Source: DATCJA01 sp963734635
GTDB lineage: Bacteria; Acidobacteriota; Vicinamibacteria; Vicinamibacterales; UBA2999
NCBI GenBank assembly: GCA_963734635.1
Contig: CAVTIA010000002.1
Coordinates: 434,001-498,000, forward strand
Direction: 5' to 3'
DNA length: 64,000 nucleotides
Position 1 is the first letter of the stretch; each line of letters starts with the position of its first letter. The notes beneath the pieces are model-generated. The model was not told where the DNA came from. It saw only the letters and a list, made by a program, of their open reading frames with translations, and did no database searches. Shown piece after piece: positions 39,638 through 50,284 of the stretch. The translations under genes and the position numbers were made by a program.

Positions 39638-39866
39638 GTGCCCGTCCGTCCTCCCGCCAAAATTGCATTGGACTTACAATCTTGTAATCGGACGATCTGC
39701 CGATAAACGGGTAACACGCGGATTCTGAAGGAATTGCGCCCACTTTGACGGTTCAACCTCGGGCATACGCTTTGCGACCTGGACCATTTCGTCCGAGGTC
39801 CCCCCGACGCATGTTGCGTTCTGGCGTGGCGCGGCGAAGGGTGATCGCTCCGTGGAGCACAGCGCC
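39638..39866. other. Gene-free stretch before the second two-component pair
   Basis: 229 bp. It contains a small dyad (TTACAAT..TTGTAA around 39674-39687) and a TTGACG near 39746 with a weak -10. No gene or terminator hairpin was recognised. The region probably carries the promoter of the kinase gene. Confidence 0.3.
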
Positions 39867-41048
39867 ATGACGAAACCGCATCACGGCCCGGAACACCGGG
39901 CGCCCGTGGCGCGGACGCGGCGTCTACCGACCTCGGGGCGTCCCGACGATACGTGTGCGGACAGCACGAGCGAGATCGACGACATGTTTCTCGGGCACAT
40001 GGTTGCCGGCATGCGGAACGGCGTACTGGCGTTCACGCGCGATGGACAGCTGACACTGATTAACCGCGAGGCGTACAACATTTTTGACATCGCACCGCAG
40101 CTTCATGACCTCGGCCGGCCTATCTCTGAAGTGCTCCAGGCGCACCATGAGGTGGTCCGCGTGCTGAACACCGTGTTCGACGTGCACGTGTTGCCGAACC
40201 GCGCCGAACTGCGGCTGCGGCCGTCGGGCAAGGTGATTGGCTACACGCTGGCGCGGGTCCATGACGAATCGGGCCGGGTGATCGGCGCGTCGATGTTCTT
40301 CAAGGATCTGACGCGGGTCGAGCAGCTCGAGGAACGGGAGCGCCTTCGCGATCGGCTGGCGGCGGTCGGCGAGATGGCCGCGGTCATCGCACACGAAGTC
40401 AAGAATCCGCTCGCGGGCATCGAGGTGATGGCGGGACTGCTGCGCCGGAAGATCACGGCGCCCGACGCGCAGAAGGTGCTGACCGACATCATCAACGAAG
40501 CCAAGATGGCCAACAAGATCGTGCAGGAGGTGCTCGAATTCGTCCGCCCGATCCGGCTTCAGGTCGATCGCACGGCCGTCGCCGACGCCGTGCACGCCGC
40601 GGTCCATCTTGCCGAGACGAAGGTCCCGCGCGGCGCCATCAGCGTCGACGTCGATTTACCAACCGGGTTGCCGCTGATTCAGGGTGACCAGCACCAGCTG
40701 ACGCAGCTTTTCACGAATCTGCTCACGAATGCGTACGAGGCCATGGACGGGCGCGGTCGCGTGACCATTACCGCGAGCCCGACGAGGGTCGACGACGGCG
40801 ACGCGGGACGAGAGGCCGTGCTGGTGGAGCTGACCGACGAAGGTCCGGGAATGGCGTCAGACGTCGCCGAGCGGGCGTTCAGTCCGTTCTACACGACCAA
40901 ACCCCAGGGTTCGGGCCTGGGACTCGCCATCGTGCGCAAGATCGTGGACGCGCACGATGGGAGCATCGATCTTCAGACCGCGCCGGGACGCGGGACCAAG
41001 ATTCGCGTCACGTTGCCGGTGAAGGCCGCGGACGAATTCGTCAATTGA
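39867..41048 (+). CDS. Soluble PAS-domain sensor histidine kinase (NtrB-type)
   Basis: 393 aa from ATG 39867; a GTG 15 bp upstream is possible. No membrane segments, so the protein is cytosolic. A PAS domain (about residues 35-155, MRNGVLAFTRDGQLTLINREA and VIGASMFFKDLTRVEQLEER) precedes HisKA with the acceptor His in IAHEVKNPLAG (about residue 175) and HATPase_c with TNAYEAMDG, DEGPGMA, TTKPQGSGLGLAI. It senses an intracellular cue and phosphorylates the sigma-54 regulator 15 bp downstream. Confidence 0.9.
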   Translation: MTKPHHGPEHRAPVARTRRLPTSGRPDDTCADSTSEIDDMFLGHMVAGMRNGVLAFTRDGQLTLINREAYNIFDIAPQLHDLGRPISEVLQAHHEVVRVLNTVFDVHVLPNRAELRLRPSGKVIGYTLARVHDESGRVIGASMFFKDLTRVEQLEERERLRDRLAAVGEMAAVIAHEVKNPLAGIEVMAGLLRRKITAPDAQKVLTDIINEAKMANKIVQEVLEFVRPIRLQVDRTAVADAVHAAVHLAETKVPRGAISVDVDLPTGLPLIQGDQHQLTQLFTNLLTNAYEAMDGRGRVTITASPTRVDDGDAGREAVLVELTDEGPGMASDVAERAFSPFYTTKPQGSGLGLAIVRKIVDAHDGSIDLQTAPGRGTKIRVTLPVKAADEFVN

Positions 41049-41063
41049 CACTCTCGAGGACAT

Positions 41064-42494
<1,431 letters not shown>

Positions 42495-42538
42495 CCAGAC
42501 GCCCAGGGTTTCATGGCCCGCCCGACGTATTCCGGTAG

Positions 42539-42560
42539 CCGGAGGCCTTCAGGCCTCCGG
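42539..42560. repeat. Dispersed GGAGGCC palindrome, copy 6
   Basis: Arms 42539-42548 and 42551-42560, loop TC, with the GGTAGC flank (equal to GGCTACC on the other strand). It sits between convergent gene ends, three bases from the xerC stop codon. Confidence 0.85.
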
Positions 42561-42562
42561 AT

Positions 42563-43504
42563 CTAGCTCCGCCTCGCCCGGGGGTGGGCCTTGCGGTACA
42601 CCTCGAGAAGCTGTGCGGCATTCACGTGCGTGTACCGCTGCGTGGTCGACAGCTGGACGTGCCCCAGCAGCTCCTGAATCGCCCTCAGATCGGCGCCCTG
42701 CTGCAGCAGGTGCGTTGCAAAGGAATGCCGCAGTGCGTGCGGACTGATGCCGAAACGCGTGCTGCAGCCAGAAACGTATCGAGCCACCAGGCGCTGAACG
42801 CTGCGGCCGGTCAGACGCGCGCCGCGCCCATTCACGAACACCGGATCGCCGCCGGCGCCGTGCCTTGTGCTTGCGCCCTGGATTCCGCGCGTTGCACGCA
42901 ATCGCGCGCGATCGCCATACCACGCTCGCAGCGCCTTCTGCGTGCTGGTATTGAAGGGGACCAGACGTTCCTTCCTCCCCTTGCCCGCGACGCGCACAAT
43001 GCGCCCCGCCAGGTTCACATCCTCGATGTCGAGTCCGACGAGCTCGGCGAGACGAAGTCCGGAGGCATAGAACAACTCCAGAATCGCGCGATCGCGGCGC
43101 CCGAGCGGGCTTGACGCGTCGGGCGCTTCGAGCAGCCGCGACATCTCGTCCACTGACAGGTGCGCCGGAACGCGCTGCTCACGGCGCGGCGATACCGCGA
43201 GCGACGCGGGATCGCCCTCGATCAGCCCTTCCCTGCGGAGATATCGCACGAAGCTCCGGAGCGCCGACAGCTTGCGTGCAACCGACGCGCGGGACTGACG
43301 GCGCCGGTAGAGCTCCCCCATGAATGCGCGTATGACGCTCAGCTCCAGATCCGCCGGGCGCAAACGCGTCAGGTCCTTGCCGAGGTTGCCGGCTGCAAAG
43401 CCGAGAAACTGCGACAGGTCGCTCCCATATGCGGCGACCGTGTGAGCAGACATGTTGCGATTGAGGCGGAGATGGTCGAGGTATTCGCCCAGGCGATCCG
43501 TCAT
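42563..43504 (-). CDS. xerC: Tyrosine recombinase XerC-like
   Basis: 313 aa. An N-terminal SAM-like core-binding domain (DHLRLNRNMSAHTVAAYGSDLSQFL) and a catalytic domain with ASGLRLAELVGLD (Arg), HALRHSFATHLL (His, Arg), LLGHVQLSTT (His) and the nucleophile Tyr in QRYTHV. XerC and a partner resolve chromosome dimers at dif. The start overlaps the trmFO stop (ATGA), so it belongs to the dprA-topA-trmFO-xerC housekeeping operon rather than a mobile element. No dif-like site was found in this window. Confidence 0.88.
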   Translation of the reverse strand: MTDRLGEYLDHLRLNRNMSAHTVAAYGSDLSQFLGFAAGNLGKDLTRLRPADLELSVIRAFMGELYRRRQSRASVARKLSALRSFVRYLRREGLIEGDPASLAVSPRREQRVPAHLSVDEMSRLLEAPDASSPLGRRDRAILELFYASGLRLAELVGLDIEDVNLAGRIVRVAGKGRKERLVPFNTSTQKALRAWYGDRARLRATRGIQGASTRHGAGGDPVFVNGRGARLTGRSVQRLVARYVSGCSTRFGISPHALRHSFATHLLQQGADLRAIQELLGHVQLSTTQRYTHVNAAQLLEVYRKAHPRARRS

Positions 43505-44946
43505 GCAAGCTGGCGGCGCGGAGCTTCATCGATCCAGCTCTCGATCGCCCGGAGCGCGTGCTGCGAAACCGCGAGCTTTCGATCCTTCGCCCGGCGCGAG
43601 CCTGAGTCGGAGCTGGCGATGATGCCGAACGTGATGTTCGTCGGCTGGTAATGATGAGGGTCGGCGTGCGACACGTAGTACGCAAGTGCCCCGATGGCGG
43701 TCGTACGGGGCGGGACGCGCGGTTCGCCCCCCAGGACGATCGCCGCGGCGTTGCGTCCTGCGATCAACCCCGAGGCAGCAGACTCGACGTAACCTTCGAC
43801 GCCAGAAATCTGTCCCGCAAAGAACAAGTCAGGCCGGGCTTTCGTCTGCCACGTTTCCCGCAGCACCCTCGGAGCATTGATGTAGGTGTTCCGGTGCACC
43901 ATCCCGTAGCGGACGAACTCCGCGTTCTCGAGCCCGGGGATCAGCTTCAATACCCTCGCCTGTTCGCCCCACTTCAACTGAGTCTGGAAGCCCACGAGGC
44001 TGTAGTGATCACCGGCGAGGTTGTCCTGCCGGAGCTGAACGACCGCGTACGGTCTGCGTCCAGTGCTCGGCTCGATGAGGCCGACCGGCTTCATCGGACC
44101 AAATCGCAACGTATCCCGACCGCGATGCGCCATCACTTCGATCGGGAGGCACCCCTCGAAAAACCTCTCTTTGTCGAAATCATGAACAACTGCCGACTCT
44201 GCTGCGATGAGCGCGCCGAAGAACCGATCGTATTCTTCCTTCGTGAGCGGGCAGTTCAGATAATCGCCCTCGCCGTCGTCCGCGCCGCACGTTTGCCCGG
44301 TGACTCCAGCGACGTCCGCTGGCGCTTCTGCGGCCCGCGGCGAAAGCTGGTCGGGCTCGGCGACCGGCTGCGGAAGTTCCCGTCCGCGAATGCTGCGGTC
44401 CCACCGCGACGCGCGGAAGACTTTGCTCCGATCGATCGTCTCGGCGAGAACGACGGGACTGATCGCGTCATAGAAATACAGATCGTCGGTGCCGACGATC
44501 GCGGCGAGGTCGTTCGACAGCGACGGCGACGTCAGCGGACCTGTCGCAATGATCAACGGGAACATCGACGGGTCGCTGGGAAGCCGGGCGACTTCCTCGC
44601 GCACGACGGAAATCAGAGGGTGTGAATGCACCGCCTGACTGACGGCCTGCGAGAACAGATCGCGGTCGACGGCAAGCGCCGCGCCGGCGGGTACGCGATG
44701 CGCGTCGGCGGCGCGCATGACGATCGACCCGAGCCGGCGCATCTCTTCCTTGAGAAGGCCTACCGCGTTGTCCAGCTTGTCGCCGCGAAAGGAATTGGAG
44801 CAGACCAGCTCCGCCAGGCGATCCGTCTTGTGCACGGCTGTCGGACGTACCGGCCGCATCTCGTGCAGGACGACGCGGACACCGAGCGCGGCCGCTTGCC
44901 AGGCGGCTTCCGATCCCGCGAGGCCGCCGCCGACGATATGGATCAT
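43501..44946 (-). CDS. trmFO: TrmFO, folate-dependent tRNA (uracil-54) methyltransferase
   Basis: 481 aa FAD protein. The dinucleotide-binding start IVGGGLAGSEAAWQAA is followed by HEMRPVRPTAVHKTDRLAELVCSNSF (in parts), DAISPVV, NCPLTKEEYDRF, GRRPYAVVQLRQDN and GLENAEFVRYG, all typical. It makes m5U54 in tRNA with methylene-tetrahydrofolate and FADH2. Operon: topA upstream (20 bp), xerC downstream (overlap). The family is common in bacteria lacking TrmA. Confidence 0.94.
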   Translation of the reverse strand: MIHIVGGGLAGSEAAWQAAALGVRVVLHEMRPVRPTAVHKTDRLAELVCSNSFRGDKLDNAVGLLKEEMRRLGSIVMRAADAHRVPAGAALAVDRDLFSQAVSQAVHSHPLISVVREEVARLPSDPSMFPLIIATGPLTSPSLSNDLAAIVGTDDLYFYDAISPVVLAETIDRSKVFRASRWDRSIRGRELPQPVAEPDQLSPRAAEAPADVAGVTGQTCGADDGEGDYLNCPLTKEEYDRFFGALIAAESAVVHDFDKERFFEGCLPIEVMAHRGRDTLRFGPMKPVGLIEPSTGRRPYAVVQLRQDNLAGDHYSLVGFQTQLKWGEQARVLKLIPGLENAEFVRYGMVHRNTYINAPRVLRETWQTKARPDLFFAGQISGVEGYVESAASGLIAGRNAAAIVLGGEPRVPPRTTAIGALAYYVSHADPHHYQPTNITFGIIASSDSGSRRAKDRKLAVSQHALRAIESWIDEAPRRQLA

Positions 44947-44966
44947 GCCGCGTCCGGCTGTATCAA

Positions 44967-47726
44967 TCAGGCCTCCGTCGCCTGAGTGCCTGCCGTTCGG
45001 CCGCGCCTCGTGCGAGTTCCCGCGCGGCCGGTCGCAGTCCGGCGCTTCGACGTGCCTCGTCGCTGCGAGGGAGAGGCGTTCTTGCGCGCCTCGAGCAGCT
45101 CCACCGCCTGCTCATACGTCACCGATTCCGGGTTGGTTCCCCGCGGGATCGACGCGTTGGTCGTGCCATCCGTGACGTACGGTCCGTACCGACCCGCGAG
45201 CACCCGAAGCGCCGTGCCGTCCTTCGTCAGCTCACGCAGCACCTTTTTTGGAGCAGCCTGCCGACGCCGAGATTTTTTCGGCGCTCTCAGCAGGGCGAGC
45301 GCGGCGTCGAAGGAAATGCTGAACACGTCCTCGTCCGATTCGAGCGATCGGAACTCGTCGTTGTGCTTCACATACGGGCCGAACCGCCCGAAGTTGGTTG
45401 TGATCTGCTCGTTGTCGTCGGGATGCACGCCCACGACTCGCGGCAGCGAGAGCAGCTTCAACGCCTCCGCAAGAGTCACCGACGACTCGGTCATCCCATT
45501 CTGCAGCGATGCGCGTTTCGGCTTCGGCGCCTTCTCCGCCTTCTGCGGCCCCTTGCCTCGTGTTCTCGGCGCCGGTTCCGGCGTCTCTCCGAGCTGTACG
45601 TACGCACCGTACCGCCCGGTCATCACGTAGACGTTCTGGCCGGTTGCCGGATCGACACCAAGCGCGCGGGGGCCTTCGGCTTTTGCTCGTACGAGTTCGA
45701 GCGCTTTTTCGGCGGTCAGGTCCGCGGGCGCGATATCCTCGGGCAGCGACGCCGTGCGTCCCGGGCCACCCTCAGCAAGCTGAACGAACGGGCCGAAGCG
45801 GCCGATTCGCACGCGCAGCGGCTCACCGCTCTCGGGATCGGTCCCGAGGTCGAGAACCGGATAATCCGCCCGTTCCTCGCCGCGCGTGACCGCGGGCAGC
45901 AGTCCGCGGTGCTTCTTGTCGCCGAAGTAGAACTGCCGCAGAAACGCGACCGACTCGCGCTCGCCGCGCGAGATCTCGTCGAGGTCGTCCTCCATTTCCG
46001 CGGTGAAGTCGGTTTCGACGAAATCGCCGAAATGCTCGCGCAGGAGCTTTGTCACCGCAAAGGCCGTAAAGCTGGGCACGAGCGCCTTTGCCTGGCGGAA
46101 GACGTAGCCGCGACGAACGATCGTGGCAATCGTCGGCGCGTACGTCGAAGGACGTCCAATTCCGAGACGTTCCAACTCCTTGATGAGCGATGCCTCCGTG
46201 TACCGTGATGGCGGCGTGGTTTCATGCCGCTTCGGCTCGGTCGCAAGGAGAGTAATAGCCGTCGATCCGTCGCTGTGTACGCGGTCGCCGACAGCGGCCT
46301 GCGGCAGAATCGTTTCCTGATCCTCGAGCTCCGCAGCGGGATCATCGCTGCCCTCGACGTAGGCGCGACGGAAGCCCGCAAATTCGATTGCCTTGCCGCT
46401 CGACGTCAGAACGACAGCCTCGCCGCCCGGCCCCTTCGTCGAAAACTCGATGGTCGTTCGCAGGACGCGCGCGTCCACCATCTGCGACGCCATCGTGCGC
46501 TTCCAAACCAGCTCGTAGATCTTCAGGTCGTCGGAATCGAGCACGCCTTCGAGCTGCGAGGGTGCGAGCCGGAAATCGCTCGGCCGGATGGCTTCGTGCG
46601 CTTCCTGCGCGTTCTTGACCTTCGTCTGATACCGTCTGGCGCCGTCGTAGTACTCGGCGCCGAACATCCCCCGGATCACTCGCGCCGACTCCTGCAGCGC
46701 CTTTTCCGACAGCGTCGTCGAGTCCGTGCGGTGATACGTGATGAGGCCTTCCATCTCGCCGTTGCCGATGTCCACGCCCTGAAACAGGCGCTGCGCCGCC
46801 TGCATCGTCCGTTCGGTGGAGAATCCGAGCTTGCGGCCCGCTTCCTGAGTCAGCGTCGATGTGGTGAAGGGCGGCGCCGGACGTTCAACGCCGGGCTTCT
46901 GCTCGACTGATGAGACCGTCCACGGCACGTTCGCGCGCATCGCGTCCGACAGCGCGCGCGCCATCGCCTCGTCGAGAAGTCGCACGTTTTCGTTTCGAAG
47001 CGCGCCGGTCTGCGGATCGAAGTCCTTGCCGATCGCGACGCGCTGCTCGTCCACGCGGGCGAGCGCCGCGATGAATTCGCGTCCATCACCTTGAAGACGA
47101 GCCTCGAGGTCCCAGTACACCGCGGAACGAAACGCAGCACGTTCCTCTTCGCGTTCGACGAGCAGGCGAACGGCCACGCTTTGAACGCGGCCGGCGCTCA
47201 ACCCGGTCTGGACCTTCTTCCAGAGCAGCGGCGACAGCGTGTAGCCGTACAACCGATCGAGAATGCGGCGGCTCTCCTGCGCACGAACCAGGTTTTCGTC
47301 GAGGTCGGCAGGATTGTCGAGTGCCTCCTTGACCGCATCCTCGGTAATTTCGTGGAAGACGATGCGGCGAACGGGGACTCTCGGCTTGAGGACCTGCGTC
47401 AGATGCCAGCTGATGGACTCGCCCTCGCGATCGGGGTCGGTGGCCAGCAGGACCTCCGACGCCTCCTTGAGCGCCGTCTTCAGATGCGTGACTTGTTTCT
47501 TCTTGCCGCCGGGAACGACGTAGTACGGCTTGAACTCCTGATCGACATCGACACCAAGGCGACCCCAGTCCTTGTCCTTGATCTCCTTCGGTACCTCCGC
47601 GGCCGATTCGGGAAGATCGCGGATGTGGCCATAGCTCGCCTCGACGCGGTACTTCGAGCCAAGAAACCGGCCGAGGGTCTTGGCCTTCGCCGGCGATTCG
47701 ACGATCACTAAAGGCTTCGCAGCCAT
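44967..47726 (-). CDS. topA: DNA topoisomerase I
   Basis: 919 aa type IA topoisomerase that relaxes negative supercoils. TOPRIM domain at the start (VIVESPAKAKTLGRFLG, DPDREGESISWHL), central domains with YHRTDSTTLS (active-site Tyr near residue 330), HEAIRPSDF and SLIKELERLGIGRPSTYAPTI. The C-terminus has three topoisomerase-specific repeats of the Cys-free type (for example GRFGPYVKHNDEFRSL) and a basic Lys/Arg-rich tail. It starts 18 bp after dprA. Length is normal. Confidence 0.95.
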   Translation of the reverse strand: MAAKPLVIVESPAKAKTLGRFLGSKYRVEASYGHIRDLPESAAEVPKEIKDKDWGRLGVDVDQEFKPYYVVPGGKKKQVTHLKTALKEASEVLLATDPDREGESISWHLTQVLKPRVPVRRIVFHEITEDAVKEALDNPADLDENLVRAQESRRILDRLYGYTLSPLLWKKVQTGLSAGRVQSVAVRLLVEREEERAAFRSAVYWDLEARLQGDGREFIAALARVDEQRVAIGKDFDPQTGALRNENVRLLDEAMARALSDAMRANVPWTVSSVEQKPGVERPAPPFTTSTLTQEAGRKLGFSTERTMQAAQRLFQGVDIGNGEMEGLITYHRTDSTTLSEKALQESARVIRGMFGAEYYDGARRYQTKVKNAQEAHEAIRPSDFRLAPSQLEGVLDSDDLKIYELVWKRTMASQMVDARVLRTTIEFSTKGPGGEAVVLTSSGKAIEFAGFRRAYVEGSDDPAAELEDQETILPQAAVGDRVHSDGSTAITLLATEPKRHETTPPSRYTEASLIKELERLGIGRPSTYAPTIATIVRRGYVFRQAKALVPSFTAFAVTKLLREHFGDFVETDFTAEMEDDLDEISRGERESVAFLRQFYFGDKKHRGLLPAVTRGEERADYPVLDLGTDPESGEPLRVRIGRFGPFVQLAEGGPGRTASLPEDIAPADLTAEKALELVRAKAEGPRALGVDPATGQNVYVMTGRYGAYVQLGETPEPAPRTRGKGPQKAEKAPKPKRASLQNGMTESSVTLAEALKLLSLPRVVGVHPDDNEQITTNFGRFGPYVKHNDEFRSLESDEDVFSISFDAALALLRAPKKSRRRQAAPKKVLRELTKDGTALRVLAGRYGPYVTDGTTNASIPRGTNPESVTYEQAVELLEARKNASPSQRRGTSKRRTATGRAGTRTRRGRTAGTQATEA

Positions 47727-47744
47727 ACGGAACTTGAAATCACA

Positions 47745-48776
47745 CTAACACGTTCGCGCGGAACGCATGAAACGGCCGCCCTCGATACGCTCGATCCATC
47801 CCTGCAGTTCGAGCTCGAGCAGGCGCGGCAGCAGACGTACGCCGTCGACACCGGTCGCCTCGGCCAGCGCGTCGAGAGCATAGGTCTCGCCACGCCGCAT
47901 CAACCGCAGTAGTGGGTCACCAGAAGTCATTGTGGTCTCGCCACTTGTCGTGGCCGCGGCCTGTCGCGGCGCGGCCGCGTGCAGACCGAGTTCTTCAAGA
48001 ATATCGTCCGCACACTCCACAATCTTTGCCCCATCGCGAATCAGCGCGTGGGCACCCCTGTTGCGGCCGCTGAGGACGTTGCCCGGCACGGCGAGCACGT
48101 CGCGCCCCTGATCGAGGGCGCAACGGGCCGTGATGAGCGACCCCGACTGTTCGGAGGCTTCGACGATGACGACCGCGCGTGACAGTCCGCTGATCACACG
48201 ATTGCGCAACGGAAAGTGAAACTTGAGCGGCGCGGTGCCAGGCGGAAACTCGCTGAGCACCAGGCCCGAAGCGGCGATATCAGCAGCGAGCGGTTCATGT
48301 TCGCGCGGATAGACGCGGTCGACTCCAGACCCGAGCACCGCGATCGTGCAGCCCGTGCGCAGCGCGCCGCGGTGGGCGGCAGAATCCACGCCGCGCGCCA
48401 GCCCGCTCACGACAGTGACGCCGCGCGCAGCGACGTCCGCACTGAGCTGTTCGGCAACGTGGAGCGCCGCCGAGGAGGCGCTGCGCGAGCCGATGATCGC
48501 CACGGCGGGACGACGAAGAACGTCCAGCTCGCCGCGACACCACAGCACGGGCGGGACGTCAGAAATCGCGAGCAGCGCAGAGGGAAACCGGGGATGGTTC
48601 CACGGCAGGACACGGATGCCGGCAGCTTCGGCGCGAAGCCGAACAGTCCTTGCGTGATCGCGAAGCTCCCGGGCCTGTTGCAGAAGGAGCGGATCGACGT
48701 TGCGGAGACGCTCGGTGAGGCAGACCCGTGAAAGATCTGTGATGAGCGACAACGCAACGGCCTCATCTTCGGTCAT
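47745..48776 (-). CDS. dprA: DprA, DNA-processing/transformation protein
   Basis: 343 aa from ATG 48776; upstream codons in frame look non-coding. Rossmann-type DprA core with AIIGSRSAS, VVSGLARGVDSAAHRGAL, VLGSGVDRVYPREHE, SEFPPGTAPLKFHFPLRNR and VEASEQSGSLITAR, followed by a winged-helix C-terminal domain (about residues 285-340). It loads RecA on incoming single-stranded DNA in natural transformation. It starts the dprA-topA-trmFO-xerC operon behind a strong promoter and a leader hairpin. ComF is also encoded in the window. Confidence 0.93.
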   Translation of the reverse strand: MTEDEAVALSLITDLSRVCLTERLRNVDPLLLQQARELRDHARTVRLRAEAAGIRVLPWNHPRFPSALLAISDVPPVLWCRGELDVLRRPAVAIIGSRSASSAALHVAEQLSADVAARGVTVVSGLARGVDSAAHRGALRTGCTIAVLGSGVDRVYPREHEPLAADIAASGLVLSEFPPGTAPLKFHFPLRNRVISGLSRAVVIVEASEQSGSLITARCALDQGRDVLAVPGNVLSGRNRGAHALIRDGAKIVECADDILEELGLHAAAPRQAAATTSGETTMTSGDPLLRLMRRGETYALDALAEATGVDGVRLLPRLLELELQGWIERIEGGRFMRSARTC

Positions 48777-48844
48777 GGTCGCGAATACTCGCGGGTGTCG
48801 CGACCCGACTGCGCCGGCGCTCCGAAACAGCCGAAAAGCACAAA

Positions 48845-48878
48845 AGGTCGGGCCCCACCCTCTGGTGGCGCCCGACCT
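48845..48878 (-). terminator. Terminator-like hairpin in the dprA leader
   Basis: A 9-bp outer stem (48845-48853/48870-48878) and 5-bp inner stem (55-59/64-68 of 488xx) with a CUCU loop, followed on the minus strand by TTTTGTGCTTTT. It begins within a few bases of the predicted transcription start, so it is a leader hairpin or attenuator rather than a gene-end terminator. Confidence 0.55.
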
Positions 48879-48888
48879 CGATGTTCGG

Positions 48889-48917
48889 ATTATAGGCAAC
48901 CAGTCCTAACTTCGCAA
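48889..48917 (-). promoter_or_regulatory. Sigma-70 promoter of the dprA operon
   Basis: On the minus strand TTGCGA (48912-48917), 17-bp spacer, and a perfect TATAAT (48889-48894). The predicted start is near 48881, about 105 bp before the dprA ATG. Confidence 0.65.
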
Positions 48918-49049
48918 CGCGGCTATGACGAATCTCGCAAATACAATCGTGGCCACGCGAACGGAATCACCTGCTTTGGGCCGATTCGGGCTGGCGGCGG
49001 ATGGTACGCGCCTTGCTCGGGCGTAGTAAGCTATTGAACTGTAAAGCTC

Positions 49050-49078
49050 TTGCCTGCCGCGTGGGTGACGACTATAGT
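49050..49078 (+). promoter_or_regulatory. Sigma-70 promoter of the TPR gene
   Basis: TTGCCT (49050-49055), 17-bp spacer, TATAGT (49073-49078). The predicted start is only a few bases before ATG 49091, so the mRNA may be near leaderless. Confidence 0.5.
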
Positions 49079-49090
49079 GGGGCCTTCTCA

Positions 49091-49445
49091 ATGCGCCTGT
49101 TTTCGATCTGTCACCATTTTTATCCTGACGCTGAGCGCGGCGACGCTCGCCGCCGACGCGCGCGGCGACGCAAAGAAGCAGGTGGAGTTCGGAATTGCTG
49201 TTGCACAGCGGGGACTCTGGCGCGAAGCTATCTACCGGTGGGAGCGTGCCACTCAAATCGATCCGACCTACGCTGCCGCGCATAACAATCTGGCCATCGC
49301 GTACGAACACGAAGGGGAGCTGGACAAAGCGCGCGCGGCGTACGAGAAAGCCGTCGAACTCGAGCCCGGTAACTCGTTCATCAAACAGAACTACGAACTC
49401 TTTAAGGAAATCAATGACCGCACGACTCGCCAGGACAATCAGTAG
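49091..49445 (+). CDS. Exported tetratricopeptide repeat protein (one frameshift)
   Basis: About 117 aa. ATG 49091 reads MRLFSIC, then an extra C near 49112 shifts to TIFILTLSAATLAADA, restoring a normal signal peptide; an alternative upstream start in the second frame would avoid the shift but gives a poor leader. The mature part has two to three TPR helices pairs (FGIAVAQRGLWREAIYRWERA, DPTYAAAHNNLAIAYEHEGE, KARAAYEKAVELEPGN). It overlaps the next gene's start. A scaffold role at the envelope is likely. Confidence 0.68.
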
Positions 49446-50187
49446 CCTGTCGGCGGTTGTGTTAACCGCGGCCTGCACGAGCTACTACGAGATCCCCATC
49501 GAGACGCCGATCCGTCCGAAGCTCGACGTCTCGTCCTTCCAGCGCGTCTTCGTGGCCGGCTTCGTGGCCGGTGGAACCGAGGATGTCGATGGCAACCTCG
49601 AAACCACACGACTGCTCCGCAGTCAGCTTCGTACGAAGTCCGAGCTCCGTGTGATCGATGCGGACGCGCTTCCGTTGATGGAGGTTGCGCTCGACGGACG
49701 CGAGGCCGGCCGCCAGCCACGGAATGTCGGGATAAGCCGTCGGGTCCGCCCACCATCAAAGACGATGCGGACCTCGAAGTCGTACGAGCACGTGTTTGCG
49801 AATGTCGATTACTGGAAGCGGATCGGCGAAGAGTATCAGCAGCCGCTCATCGTGACCGGCACCGTCATGTTCGCGCCGCAGGCGCGCTCGGGCATCGTCC
49901 AGCGCGACCAGGAAGTCTACGATTCATTCGGCCGCCGCCGGGTAGTACCGGTCCGCACTTACATGGAGCGGAAAGGTTTCGTGCTCAAGCCGAAGTTCGT
50001 CTTCATCGACGGTCGGACCGGCACGGTTCTTCACTCGGAGAACTATCGCGAAGAAATCCTGTACAACGCCAATCAGACATCCCCGGCGCTGTCCTCGTAC
50101 TTCGAATTGATGGACCGGCTGATTCCGAGCTTTCTCAGCACGCTCAGCAGCCAGCGCATCAAGGGCACACGCATCCTTCTTCAGTAA
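49414..50187 (+). CDS. Lipoprotein of unknown function with an internal out-of-frame segment
   Basis: 257 aa as read. ATG 49414 lies inside the TPR gene. Lipobox AAC (VVLTAACTSYYEIPIETPI), then a beta/alpha region (FQRVFVAGFVAGGTEDVDGN, RTKSELRVIDADALP) and ANVDYWKRIGEEYQQPLIVTGTV and YRLHGRTG-like end. Residues about 95-123 read as non-family sequence, whereas another frame of the same DNA gives KPSGPPTIKDDADLEV. This implies a pair of compensating indels near 49700 and 49783. It was not matched to a named family with confidence. Its end is followed by an intrinsic terminator. Confidence 0.65.
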   Translation: MTARLARTISSLSAVVLTAACTSYYEIPIETPIRPKLDVSSFQRVFVAGFVAGGTEDVDGNLETTRLLRSQLRTKSELRVIDADALPLMEVALDGREAGRQPRNVGISRRVRPPSKTMRTSKSYEHVFANVDYWKRIGEEYQQPLIVTGTVMFAPQARSGIVQRDQEVYDSFGRRRVVPVRTYMERKGFVLKPKFVFIDGRTGTVLHSENYREEILYNANQTSPALSSYFELMDRLIPSFLSTLSSQRIKGTRILLQ

Positions 50188-50188
50188 G

Positions 50189-50215
50189 AGGTGGACCTTC
50201 GGGTCCACCTTTGCT
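50189..50215 (+). terminator. Intrinsic terminator with UUCG loop
   Basis: 9-bp perfect arms 50189-50197 and 50202-50210 around the stable TTCG tetraloop, starting right after the lipoprotein stop codon, followed by a short T stretch. Confidence 0.75.
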
Positions 50216-50284
50216 AAGCTAAGTCTTTTGTGCGGGCTGATTTGCGGCCCTCCTACGGTATCGGCTTTCAATCGAGGAACGCCC

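Noticed and set aside
42563..43504. Integrase of a mobile island
   Set aside because: The recombinase is in the conserved dprA-topA-trmFO-xerC operon with overlapping genes; no attachment repeats were seen.
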